Of a DNA stretch of 64,000 bases, positions 26,403-34,139 are shown in pieces. Numbering within the stretch: the stretch's first letter is position 1; the number at the start of each line of letters is the position of its first letter. Below the pieces are notes generated by a model. The model did no database searches. It had not been told where the DNA came from and saw nothing but the letters and a program-made list of their open reading frames with translations. This stretch comes from Hymenobacter metallilatus (GTDB lineage Bacteria; Bacteroidota; Bacteroidia; Cytophagales; Hymenobacteraceae), in the NCBI RefSeq assembly GCF_003944705.1, contig NZ_RWIS01000007.1:1-64000 (forward strand), written 5' to 3'. Both the position numbers and the translations under genes were made by a program.

Positions 26403-27542
26403 ATGTCCCACGCCACTCCCCTTCGTTTTCACGCGGCTACCTCGGCTGGTTCCCTGGTTGGTTCGCCGTGGCAGCTGGCTCCCGCACCCGCGCCCGAGCT
26501 GCGCGCCAGCGTTATCATTCCGGCCAAAGATGAAGCCGCAACTATTGCGGCCACCCTGGCCGCTTTGGCCGCTCAGGTTGATGCACATGGCCACCCGCTG
26601 CCCCCCCGCAGCTTCGAGGTGCTGGTGCTGGCCAACAACTGCCAGGATGCCACCGCGTGCTTGGCCCGGGAGTTTGGAGCCTGCCACCCCGGGTTTGCCC
26701 TTCACGTAGCTGAAACCACCCTGCCCGCCCCCGAAGCCCACGTGGGTCGGGCCCGCCAGCTGCTAATGGATGAGGCCTGCCGCCGACTGGAGCAGGCCGG
26801 CCAGCCCCTGGGTTTTATTGCCAGCACCGATGCCGATACGCAAGTGGCACCTACCTGGCTGGCTGCTACCCATGCCGCCCTGGCGGCAGGGGCCGATGCT
26901 GTGGGTGGCCGCATCCTGATGAACGAAACGGCGCCAGGGTGCCCAGTGCGCCGCCGCCAGCTCCAGGATGCTACTTACCAGCTGCTGCACACCCAACTGG
27001 CGGAGCTACTCGACCCCCTGCCCCACGACCCCTGGCCCCGGCATCACCAGCACTTTGGTGCCAGTCTGGCCCTTACGGCGGCGGCCTACCGCCGGGTGGG
27101 GGGCTTGCCAGCTGTGCCCTATCTGGAAGATGAGGCCCTGTACCAGGCGCTGCTGCACCACGACTTGCGGGTGCGCCACTGCTCATCCGTGCGGGTGTAT
27201 ACCTCCGCCCGCCGGCAGGGGCGCGTAGCCGTTGGACTTTCCTGGCAGCTGCAGGAATGGGGGCGGCTGGGCGAGCAGGAGCCCATGGTGCCGCACCCGG
27301 CCGGGCTGGTAACTGAGCTGTGCCTGCGGCAGCAGCTACGGGCCCTGTGGCAGCAGGCACAAGCCCCAGAAACCCTCCCCGTGGCGCTCCGGCACCTGGC
27401 CGGGGCTGCCGCTGACTACCCCACGTTTGGCGCTTTCTGGCACTGGGCTAAAATGCAGCTGAACCCGGGCGAGTATGCAGTGCTGCCGCTTAGTGAGGCC
27501 ATCCGGGAGTTGCGGCAGGTACTGGCCGCGCTACGGCGGTAA
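26403..27542 (+). CDS. Family 2 glycosyltransferase (GT-A fold)
   Basis: This 379-residue soluble-looking protein has the GT2 N-terminal motif ASVIIPAKDEAATIAATLAA near residue 35. Its DxD-like metal/sugar-nucleotide site is in ASTDADTQVAPTWL near residue 140, and an acceptor-side acidic motif is in YLEDEALYQALL near residue 240. GT2 enzymes transfer sugars from nucleotide donors; donor and acceptor are unknown. It ends eight bases from the end of the opposing methyltransferase gene. The convergent partners (methyltransferase, PIG-L deacetylase, acyl-CoA dehydrogenase-like enzyme) suggest one pathway. The product is unusually rich in Ala, Leu and Pro. Confidence 0.85.
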   Translation: MSHATPLRFHAATSAGSLVGSPWQLAPAPAPELRASVIIPAKDEAATIAATLAALAAQVDAHGHPLPPRSFEVLVLANNCQDATACLAREFGACHPGFALHVAETTLPAPEAHVGRARQLLMDEACRRLEQAGQPLGFIASTDADTQVAPTWLAATHAALAAGADAVGGRILMNETAPGCPVRRRQLQDATYQLLHTQLAELLDPLPHDPWPRHHQHFGASLALTAAAYRRVGGLPAVPYLEDEALYQALLHHDLRVRHCSSVRVYTSARRQGRVAVGLSWQLQEWGRLGEQEPMVPHPAGLVTELCLRQQLRALWQQAQAPETLPVALRHLAGAAADYPTFGAFWHWAKMQLNPGEYAVLPLSEAIRELRQVLAALRR

Positions 27543-27550
27543 CACAGTAC

Positions 27551-28153
27551 TTATACCTGTTCCAGCACATCGAGGCGGTAGGTGGCCTGTCGCTGGCCTT
27601 GGAGGTGGCGAAGTGGACCAGGTGCTACCGTCTGGCTCAGGAAAAATTCGTGCACGTCGTCGCCGGTGAGGGGATAGTCGTGGACGGGGGGCGTCCAGTG
27701 CACCAGCAGCAGATGCCCACCGGGGCGCAAGGCTGCCAGTATTTTCCGGCGGGCCGTTTCCAGGTCCTCCGGGCTCCAGTAGTAGCCCACTTCCGATACT
27801 ACTATCAGGTCGAACTGTTCGGGTGGAAATTCGGCGGGCACCTGCATCAGCCGGAAGTTTACCTGTGGTAGGTGGGCGCAGCGCTGCCGGGCCCGCTCCA
27901 GGGGTGCCGCCGCTACATCTACGGCCAGCAAGTGCGCGCAATGACGGGCCAGCTGTTCAGTAAGTACTCCCAGCGAACAGCCAATTTCGAAGGCCGTGGG
28001 GTAGTGCGTTTTGGGCAGGGCGGCTACCGTAGCAGCATATTTGTCCCGCTCGTAGGCACTGGTTTCAAAATTCCAGGGGTCTTCGTTGGCCTGGTACACG
28101 CCCTCAAAATAGGTGGGCGGCAGCGTATGGGGCTGGTTGGGGTTGGGCTGCAT
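27551..28153 (-). CDS. SAM-dependent methyltransferase, NodS-like
   Basis: This 200-residue protein carries class I methyltransferase motifs: AFEIGCSLGVLTEQLA (SAM binding), LLAVDVAAAPLERAR (acidic ribose contact) and FDLIVVSEVGYYW. Short length, the YFEGVYQANEDPWNFETS N-terminus and HWTPPVHDYPLTGD C-terminus resemble NodS, the N-methyltransferase of rhizobial Nod-factor synthesis. It is last in a minus-strand operon, 15 bases after the PIG-L gene. N-methylation of an amino sugar is the inferred reaction. Neighbours provide a candidate deacetylase to expose that amine. Confidence 0.85.
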   Translation of the reverse strand: MQPNPNQPHTLPPTYFEGVYQANEDPWNFETSAYERDKYAATVAALPKTHYPTAFEIGCSLGVLTEQLARHCAHLLAVDVAAAPLERARQRCAHLPQVNFRLMQVPAEFPPEQFDLIVVSEVGYYWSPEDLETARRKILAALRPGGHLLLVHWTPPVHDYPLTGDDVHEFFLSQTVAPGPLRHLQGQRQATYRLDVLEQV

Positions 28154-28168
28154 TTGTGTGAGCTACTA

Positions 28169-28912
28169 CTAGCGGGAGGCGGTTTCCAGGTATACTTCCA
28201 GCGGTTGGGCAAAGTGCGCCAGCATGGAGGGTGCCAGCGTAAAGCCCATGGGGTCATCATCAATAGGCGAGCCAGGCAATTGGGAGTGGTGGGCCGCAAT
28301 GGCCTGCTGTTTCTGGGCCAGCACCGGCCCAATATCCAGCCGCCAGCCTTCCACCTCTCCCGGCTGCGGCAGGTCGGTGGGGGAGGCCCGCTCCCAGGCC
28401 CACACAACGTACTCCAGCACCCGCGGTGCCCGAGACAGGAGGTGCAAGGCCGCTTGCAGCAGCTGGTAGGTGGCCCGATGGTCGGGGTGAGGGTCGCGCC
28501 GCCAGGGCACCAGCACCGTAGCCGGCTGAGTGGCCGCCAGAAAATCGGCCAGTTGCCGCACCGGCGCGGCGCCGGCGGCGGCCTCGGGTGGAGGCACCGC
28601 CCCGTCGGGTAGGTTCAGGCAGTACAGCGCCTCGGTAGGTACCGCCAGCTCCCGCAGCGCCGCGTGCAGCTCCGCCAGCCGCAGGGCCTGCCGGGCCGCC
28701 GCCGGAAACTTGCGGGAGTTGGGGTGCGACATGGTACCGTCGCTGACGAGCACGCACCATACGGGCAGCCCCGCCTGCCGCAGCAGGGCCAGCAGGCCGC
28801 CGCATCCCAACGATTCATCGTCGGGGTGGGGGGCTAGTACTACGGTGGGCCCCAGGCTGGCCGCAGCGGCGGGAGGCAACAGCGGGTATTCAGTAGAGGC
28901 AAATGCGGGCAT
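28169..28912 (-). CDS. PIG-L family N-acetylglucosaminyl deacetylase
   Basis: From ATG 28912 this has 247 residues. The zinc motif is APHPDDESLGCGG near residue 29 and the third ligand is in DPHPDHRATY near residue 140. PIG-L/LmbE proteins remove acetyl groups from N-acetylglucosamine-type substrates such as GlcNAc-PI, mycothiol and bacillithiol precursors. The longer frame to 29035 overlaps the upstream gene and lacks family similarity, so the shorter start is preferred. It lies between the acyl-CoA dehydrogenase-like and methyltransferase genes, consistent with a shared amino-sugar substrate. Confidence 0.87.
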   Translation of the reverse strand: MPAFASTEYPLLPPAAAASLGPTVVLAPHPDDESLGCGGLLALLRQAGLPVWCVLVSDGTMSHPNSRKFPAAARQALRLAELHAALRELAVPTEALYCLNLPDGAVPPPEAAAGAAPVRQLADFLAATQPATVLVPWRRDPHPDHRATYQLLQAALHLLSRAPRVLEYVVWAWERASPTDLPQPGEVEGWRLDIGPVLAQKQQAIAAHHSQLPGSPIDDDPMGFTLAPSMLAHFAQPLEVYLETASR

Positions 28913-28961
28913 GTGGGCAGGAAAGGATAGACTACTACCTACGGGAACGGGCCGCGCGTGG

Positions 28962-30119
28962 CTATTTTTCCCAGAGCTGATAGGCTGGCTCTCCGTTTTC
29001 CAGCGCATACCGGCCCGCGTCGGCCAGGGCCGCATCGGGGGCTGGCTGGCGCAGGTAGTGGGTCAGGTCGCGGTGCAGGCGCTCAAACGGCTCAGGCCGC
29101 AACAGCCCCCGCGCCCCCACGCACCGCTCGGCCAGCGGCAGCACCTGCAGACATATGGCCTCAATGGCCGAGCGCACTAGGTTAGCGTGGGCTACGGTGG
29201 TTTCCGCTTCAGCGTCGGCGGCCGGGCGGGCGGCTACCTCGGCGGCGGCGCGCAGCCAGTGCTGGCCGCTGGCAACTAGCAGGCTCATTTCGCCCAAGCG
29301 CTGGCGCTGGTAGGGGTCGGTGGTGCGTTGCAGGCCCCGTAGAAAGCGGCGGGTTTCGTCGAACACCGCCTCGGCCCCGCCCAGCTGCACGGCCGCAAAC
29401 CGAATGGCCCCACCGCTAAACCACGGCTGCCGGTAGTAGTCGCCGGGCTGGCCCAGCAGGTCTTCCTCGTCCACTTCCAGCCCGGCAAAATCGACCCCAA
29501 AGCTAGCTGAGGCCCGCATTCCCAGGGGCTGCCAGAACTCCGGCTGGTACTGCGGAATCTGCACATCGGCCGGCAGAATCAGCATCTGCCAGCCCCCTTC
29601 GGGCAGGGCGGCAGTCAGCAGGGGGCGGGTAACGGAGCCCGCACCGGAGGCAAAGGTTTTGCGGCCGTGCAGGCGGTACCGGCCGTCCGGTAGGGGCTCC
29701 AGCTTCACCCCATCTTGGGCCTCTGTGTTCCATACCCCAAACAAGTGGCCCAGGCCAGCCTCCGAAGCCCAGCGGGCTACCTGCCCGGGCCGCCCGAACC
29801 GCTGAAACAGTTGCAGCGCATTTACATGGCCCTCGTACAGCCGTCCTACGGCCAGGTTGCCCCGCCCGATGTGGCGCAAAGTGCTCAATAGCTCGTACGT
29901 GTGCGCCCGCTCGTGCAGTCCGGCACCCCCCAGGTCTATTGGCAGCGGAGCGGTCAGCAGCCCGGCCTCACGCAGCCAATCAAACTCCGCCGTCGGGAAG
30001 CGGCCCTCCACATCGGTGTGCGGGGCCTGGGCAAACAGGCGTGGCGCCAGGGCCGCGGCACTGGCCTCGGCGGTGGTGGGGGAAAAGCACAGAAAGGTAG
30101 CAGTATCCGGAGCAGGCAT
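28962..30119 (-). CDS. Acyl-CoA dehydrogenase-like flavoprotein
   Basis: This 385-residue protein follows the acyl-CoA dehydrogenase fold: an N-terminal helical domain (AEFDWLREAGLLTAPLPIDLGG), a central beta domain (LFGVWNTEAQDG; GRKTFASGAG) and a C-terminal helical bundle. I do not see the usual C-terminal catalytic glutamate context; the region reads VGARGLLRPEPFERLHRDL, then RQPAPDAAL. This resembles DszC-like monooxygenase or oxidase members, so dehydrogenation of an acyl-CoA should not be assumed. It heads the minus-strand operon with the PIG-L and methyltransferase genes. Confidence 0.8.
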   Translation of the reverse strand: MPAPDTATFLCFSPTTAEASAAALAPRLFAQAPHTDVEGRFPTAEFDWLREAGLLTAPLPIDLGGAGLHERAHTYELLSTLRHIGRGNLAVGRLYEGHVNALQLFQRFGRPGQVARWASEAGLGHLFGVWNTEAQDGVKLEPLPDGRYRLHGRKTFASGAGSVTRPLLTAALPEGGWQMLILPADVQIPQYQPEFWQPLGMRASASFGVDFAGLEVDEEDLLGQPGDYYRQPWFSGGAIRFAAVQLGGAEAVFDETRRFLRGLQRTTDPYQRQRLGEMSLLVASGQHWLRAAAEVAARPAADAEAETTVAHANLVRSAIEAICLQVLPLAERCVGARGLLRPEPFERLHRDLTHYLRQPAPDAALADAGRYALENGEPAYQLWEK

Positions 30120-30280
30120 ATAGTAGGAGAGAAGAGGAGTTGAGGGCTATACGGCCCCCGGGTGCCCAGGGCTGCCTGGTGTCTAGGACTAGCGCTGAAA
30201 ACGCAAAACCACTGGAGTCTGATAATGGGTGAAGTGGGAGCTAACCCAAGTTGCGGACTATCATGTTTAGAGTTAGAAAG

Positions 30281-30410
30281 CTAGTTCCCCTCCTTCGAAA
30301 GGAGGGGTTAGGGGTGGTTGATGCTGTGAGAGCAGGTTTAGAACTAGCCCTAGAAACCGTTCAAGAAAATCAACCACCCCTAATTCCTCCTTTCCAAGGA
30401 GGGGAACTAG
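30281..30410. repeat. Inverted repeat upstream of purH (CCCCTCCTT family)
   Basis: Arms 30281-30321 and 30370-30410 pair at about 38 of 41 positions; the left arm begins CTAGTTCCCCTCCTTCG. Weaker complementarity continues outside, CAAGTTG near 30248 with CAACTTG near 30432. It lies in the 431-base gap between the divergent acyl-CoA dehydrogenase-like gene and purH. The rest of that gap shows only a weak -7-like TACCTTCG at 30509-30516, 35 bases before purH. Confidence 0.9.
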
Positions 30411-30550
30411 CTTCAGCATCATTAGCATAGGCCACAACTTGAGTTTGCTAACCCCTCGCGCCGGGCGTCTGTTAATAATTCCGTAACACTGGCCTGCGGG
30501 GCGGTGCCTACCTTCGCGCAGCATTTCACTTCACCCAAGCCGGTACTGCC

Positions 30551-32128
30551 ATGTCACAGCCCATTCGCTCCGCCCTTGTTTCCGTGTACTACAAAGACCG
30601 ACTGGAACCTTTGATAGCGCTGCTGCAAGAGCATGGCGTAACTATGTACTCCACTGGCGGTACCCAGCAATTTATTGAGGAACAGGGTGCCCCAGTAACG
30701 GCCGTGGAAAGCCTCACCGGATTTCCGGCCGTGTTTGGCGGCCGCGTAAAAACCCTGCACCCTAAAGTGTTCGGTGGTATTCTGCACCGCCGCCATGAGG
30801 CCGCCGACCTACGGGAAGCCGAGCAGCACCAGATTCCGCCCATCGACCTGGTAATCGTGGATTTATATCCCTTCGAAGAAACTGTGGCCTCGGGCGCCCC
30901 CGAGGCGGACGTTATTGAGAAGATTGACATTGGCGGCATTTCCCTGTTACGGGCCGCCGCCAAAAATTTCCGCGACGTGCTGGTAGTCAGCTCCCGCGAC
31001 CAGTATGCGGCCGTAACCGCGCTGCTCCAGGCCAAAGGCTGTGCCACCGACCTGGAGGACCGCCGCCACTACGCCGCCGCCGCCTTCGAGGCCACCTCCC
31101 ACTACGACACCCAGATTCATCGCTACTTCGCGGAATCAATTAAAAATGAGGTCGGTACCATCAAGAATTCCACGAATCAGGAAAATACCAACAATCAACA
31201 ATCAACAATCAACAATCAACCAGCCACCTCCCTGCGCTACGGCGAAAACCCCCACCAGGCCGGCACTTTCTACGGCGACCTGAATGCTCTTTTCGACCAG
31301 CTCCACGGCAAGCAGCTCAGCTATAATAACCTGGTAGATGTGGATGCCGCCGTGCTGCTCATGCAGGAGTTTGATGCTGCCGGCCCCGCAGCCTGCGCCA
31401 TCCTTAAACATACCAACGCCTGTGGGGTAGCCCAGGCCGATACTCTGCAGCAGGCCTACCTCAACGCCTTCAGCTGCGACCCGGTGTCGGCGTTTGGTGG
31501 CGTTATCATTGTGAATAAGCCCGTGGATGCAGCCACGGCTGAGGAGCTGAACAAGCTGTTCTTCGAGGTGCTGATTGCCCCGGAGTTTGCCCCCGACGCG
31601 CTATTGGTTTTGCAAAGCAAGAAGAACCGCATTCTGCTCCGCCAGAAACCCGTGCAGCTTCCCACCAAGCAAATCAAAACCTTGCTCAACGGCGTAATCG
31701 AGCAGGATTTCGACCGGGTGGTAGAAGGCGCGGCTAATTTTCGTACCGTAACCGAATCGGCACCCACGGCGGAGGAAATAGCCGCCCTGGAGTTTGCTCT
31801 AAAGGTGTGCAAGCATACCAAAAGCAACACTATTGTGCTGGCTCGGGCCGGACAGCTGCTGGCCTCGGGCGTGGGCCAGACCTCCCGTGTAGATGCCCTG
31901 CGCCAGGCCATCGAAAAAGCCCGCAGCTTCGGCTTCGACCTGCAAGGGGCCGTTATGGCCTCCGATGCCTTTTTTCCCTTCCCCGACTGCGTAGAAATTG
32001 CGGGCGAGGTAGGTATCCGGGCAGTAGTGCAGCCCGGCGGCTCCATCAAAGACCAGGACAGTATCAACGCCTGTAACCGCCTGGGCATGGCCATGGTACT
32101 CACCGGCGTGCGGCACTTTAAGCACTAA
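30551..32128 (+). CDS. purH: Bifunctional AICAR transformylase / IMP cyclohydrolase
   Basis: This 525-residue enzyme performs the last two steps of IMP synthesis. The N-terminal MGS-type cyclohydrolase domain spans about residues 1-195 (STGGTQQFIEEQG; VKTLHPKVFGGILHRR). The transformylase domain follows (LRYGENPHQAG; CAILKHTNACGVA; FFPFPDCVEIAGEVGI). Between the domains, at about residues 195-233, lies an Asn/Gln/Ser/Thr-rich stretch encoded by AT-rich DNA with a 7-bp tandem repeat, not present in typical PurH. The frame stays open and motifs on both sides are intact, so the enzyme is probably functional. A perfect hairpin follows the stop. Confidence 0.95.
   Translation: MSQPIRSALVSVYYKDRLEPLIALLQEHGVTMYSTGGTQQFIEEQGAPVTAVESLTGFPAVFGGRVKTLHPKVFGGILHRRHEAADLREAEQHQIPPIDLVIVDLYPFEETVASGAPEADVIEKIDIGGISLLRAAAKNFRDVLVVSSRDQYAAVTALLQAKGCATDLEDRRHYAAAAFEATSHYDTQIHRYFAESIKNEVGTIKNSTNQENTNNQQSTINNQPATSLRYGENPHQAGTFYGDLNALFDQLHGKQLSYNNLVDVDAAVLLMQEFDAAGPAACAILKHTNACGVAQADTLQQAYLNAFSCDPVSAFGGVIIVNKPVDAATAEELNKLFFEVLIAPEFAPDALLVLQSKKNRILLRQKPVQLPTKQIKTLLNGVIEQDFDRVVEGAANFRTVTESAPTAEEIAALEFALKVCKHTKSNTIVLARAGQLLASGVGQTSRVDALRQAIEKARSFGFDLQGAVMASDAFFPFPDCVEIAGEVGIRAVVQPGGSIKDQDSINACNRLGMAMVLTGVRHFKH
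31189..31220 (+). repeat. 7-bp tandem repeat (AATCAAC) inside purH
   Basis: About four and a half copies of AATCAAC run through the purH coding sequence and encode the NNQQSTINNQ stretch at about residues 213-223. The surrounding 60 bases, from AATCAATTAAAAATGAGG onwards, are AT-rich and unlike the rest of the gene. Confidence 0.9.
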
Positions 32129-32137
32129 GCGGCTATT

Positions 32138-32207
32138 AGAGTAAGAGTATACCACAAACAAGGCCGGCTATCCATAGCCGGCCTTGTTTGTGGTATACTC
32201 TTACTCT
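32138..32207. repeat. Perfect 33-bp inverted repeat after purH
   Basis: Arms 32138-32170 and 32175-32207 are exact reverse complements around TCCA; the arm begins AGAGTAAGAGTATACCAC and ends GGCCGGCTA. It starts ten bases after the purH stop codon and faces the end of a convergent lipoprotein gene, so it may act as a bidirectional transcription barrier. No U-tract is attached. Confidence 0.95.
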
Positions 32208-32298
32208 GGTGAGTTATAGCAGTTTCGTGAATAGCAGGGCGCAAACGTTAGGCCGTGGCCGCAAGTTGCTGTGTGTACCTATTCACGCCAACGCTGTA

Positions 32299-32619
32299 TT
32301 ACTGTACAATCGTCACCTGTTTGGTTGTGGTGGCTGAGTTGTCGTCGTTTTTGGCAGTGAGCTTGATAGTGAATGTACCCGCCGCATTGTATTTGTGGTT
32401 GGTCTTGATGCCTGTGTCGCTGGCTCCATCTCCCCATTCCCACACGAAGGAAGTGGCCTCCGTGCTACAGCCTGCATTAACCTCAACCGTTTCATTAATT
32501 TTTGAGCTGGGTATACCTTTCTCAATGGTGAAGCAAGCCTCGGGTTTTTTGCCGCAACCCGTCAGGGCCAGGCTCAGAAGCAGCGTGCCCGCTGCGGTAG
32601 GGAGGAAAAATTGTTTCAT
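32299..32619 (-). CDS. Small PKD-domain lipoprotein
   Basis: This 106-residue protein has a lipoprotein signal peptide with lipobox LTGC at residues 19-22 (LLSLALTGCGKK). The remainder is one PKD-type immunoglobulin-like domain: VEVNAGCSTEATSFVWEWGD, then NHKYNAAGTFTIKLTAKNDD. PKD domains are carbohydrate- or protein-contact modules on cell surfaces. It is an isolated gene convergent with purH. No partner is evident. Confidence 0.85.
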   Translation of the reverse strand: MKQFFLPTAAGTLLLSLALTGCGKKPEACFTIEKGIPSSKINETVEVNAGCSTEATSFVWEWGDGASDTGIKTNHKYNAAGTFTIKLTAKNDDNSATTTKQVTIVQ

Positions 32620-32922
32620 GGGAAAAATGAAATTTGGAGAAGTAAAGCTACTGAATTTTGATCCATATAGTTAGCCGGTAAGCACAACAGTAAGCGTATA
32701 TGCGAAAAATGATACTATAAATAATATACTGAAAATAACCTGTTTGTGTGATTTATGCCGGATGTGTTGGTACTTTTTTGTCATCCTGCCGCTGGGGTGA
32801 TAAGCGTCGGCACGTCTATGGGCAGGTATAGGAAATATTATATCGGTGCCTTAGCAGCAAGAAAGGAGCTAAGCGGGTTTTAACCCACAGAAACACAAGC
32901 TGTAGCTTCGGCGAAACTTGCT
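32620..32922. other. AT-rich intergenic region between lipoprotein gene and mreB
   Basis: This divergent gap of about 300 bases holds AT-rich DNA near 32690-32770. I see no clear gene or repeat. It should contain the lipoprotein promoter, but I cannot place one with confidence. Confidence 0.5.
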
Positions 32923-32930
32923 TACTTTTG
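32923..32930 (+). promoter_or_regulatory. Candidate -7 element of the mreB operon
   Basis: TACTTTTG matches TAnnTTTG and lies 54 bases before the mreB ATG. It also lies inside a longer frame starting at 32918, supporting the later start. A matching -33 is not obvious. Confidence 0.55.
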
Positions 32931-32983
32931 CCCCACTTTTAACGGGCGCATGTTGCCCGTTCTCATCTACTTGCCGTTACTCG

Positions 32984-34009
32984 ATGGGTTTCTTCAATTT
33001 TCTGACCAGCGACATCGCCATTGACCTGGGCACGGCCAACACGCTCATCATTCACAACGATAAAATCGTGGTGGACGAGCCGAGCATCATCGCAAAAGAC
33101 CGCACTACCAATAAAGTAATTGCCGTGGGAAGGCAGGCGCAGCAAATGCACGAAAAAACCCACGACAACATCAAAACCATCCGGCCCCTGAAAGACGGCG
33201 TAATTGCCGACTTCCACGCCGCGGAGGAAATGATTAAGGGGCTGATCAAGATGATTGACACCCGCACCCGCCTGTTCCAGCCTTCCCACCGTATGGTTAT
33301 CTGCATTCCATCGGGTATTACGGAGGTGGAAAAACGGGCCGTACGTGACTCCGCCGAGCACGCCGGGGCCAAAGAGGTCTGGATGATTCAGGAGCCCATG
33401 GCCGCCGCCATTGGTATTGGCATTGATGTGGAGCAGCCCGTAGGCTCCATGATTATCGACATCGGAGGGGGCACCACTGAAATTGCAGTAATTGCCCTGT
33501 CAGGTATCGTGTGCGACCAGAGCATCAAAACGGCTGGCGACGTGTTTAACCAGGATATTCTGGACTACATGCGCCGTCAGCACAACCTGCTCATTGGGGA
33601 GCGAAGCGCGGAGCGTATCAAAATTGAAGTAGGCGCGGCCCTCACCGAGCTGGAGCAAACGCCCCCCGACTTTGAGGTGCGCGGCCGCGACCTGATGACG
33701 GGCATTCCGAAGGTTATCAAGGTAACCTCCTCGGAAATTGCCATTGCCCTGGACAAGTCGGTGGCCAAGATTGAGGAAGCTGTACTGAAGGCCCTGGAAA
33801 TCAGTCCGCCCGAACTGTCGGCCGACATCTACGAAAACGGCATCCACCTGACCGGCGGCGGAGCCCTGCTGCGTGGCCTCGACAAGCGCCTGGCCGCCAA
33901 AACCAAGCTGCCCATTCACATTGCCGAAGATCCGCTGCGCGCCGTCGTGCGCGGTACCGGTGCCGCCATTAAAAATATCCCCGCCTTCCGCAGCGTCCTT
34001 TTGACTTAA
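32984..34009 (+). CDS. mreB: Rod-shape-determining actin homologue MreB
   Basis: From ATG 32984 this is 341 residues. Actin-type ATP-binding motifs are clear: IAIDLGTANTLIIH (phosphate 1), MIIDIGGGTTEIAVI (phosphate 2) and GIHLTGGGALLRGLD (adenosine). MreB filaments organise lateral wall synthesis under the membrane. It opens the series mreB-mreC-mreD-mrdA-rodA. The gap to mreC is filled by an inverted repeat. Confidence 0.97.
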   Translation: MGFFNFLTSDIAIDLGTANTLIIHNDKIVVDEPSIIAKDRTTNKVIAVGRQAQQMHEKTHDNIKTIRPLKDGVIADFHAAEEMIKGLIKMIDTRTRLFQPSHRMVICIPSGITEVEKRAVRDSAEHAGAKEVWMIQEPMAAAIGIGIDVEQPVGSMIIDIGGGTTEIAVIALSGIVCDQSIKTAGDVFNQDILDYMRRQHNLLIGERSAERIKIEVGAALTELEQTPPDFEVRGRDLMTGIPKVIKVTSSEIAIALDKSVAKIEEAVLKALEISPPELSADIYENGIHLTGGGALLRGLDKRLAAKTKLPIHIAEDPLRAVVRGTGAAIKNIPAFRSVLLT

Positions 34010-34017
34010 GGTCAAAA

Positions 34018-34134
34018 GAATTAAGAATTAAAAATTAAGAATTAAAAATTGGCAATTCACTGGGCTTTTCATGCGCGAAAAGCTTGTGTAGCGCCAATGA
34101 CAATTCTTAATTTTTAATTCTTAATTTTTAATTC
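34018..34134. repeat. AATTAAAAATT-family inverted repeat between mreB and mreC, gene-free
   Basis: Arms 34018-34054 and 34098-34134 pair at 32 of 37 positions around a 43-base spacer. The arms alternate GAATTAAGAATT and AAAAATT units, akin to the arms at 37753 and 38163. It fills the gap: it starts nine bases after the mreB stop and ends five bases before the mreC ATG. The spacer is too short for a gene. Confidence 0.9.
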
Positions 34135-34139
34135 ACCTC

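Noticed and set aside
26403..30119. Genuine rhizobial nod genes
   Set aside because: The deacetylase is PIG-L, not NodB-type; there is no NodA or NodC; the phylum makes symbiotic Nod factors unlikely. Only the logic of the reactions is similar.
30273..30524. 83-codon minus-strand frame upstream of purH
   Set aside because: It is made almost wholly of the inverted repeat 30281-30410, so its openness reflects the repeat.
31189..31220. CRISPR-like array
   Set aside because: The 7-bp unit is contiguous, without spacers, and lies in the purH reading frame.
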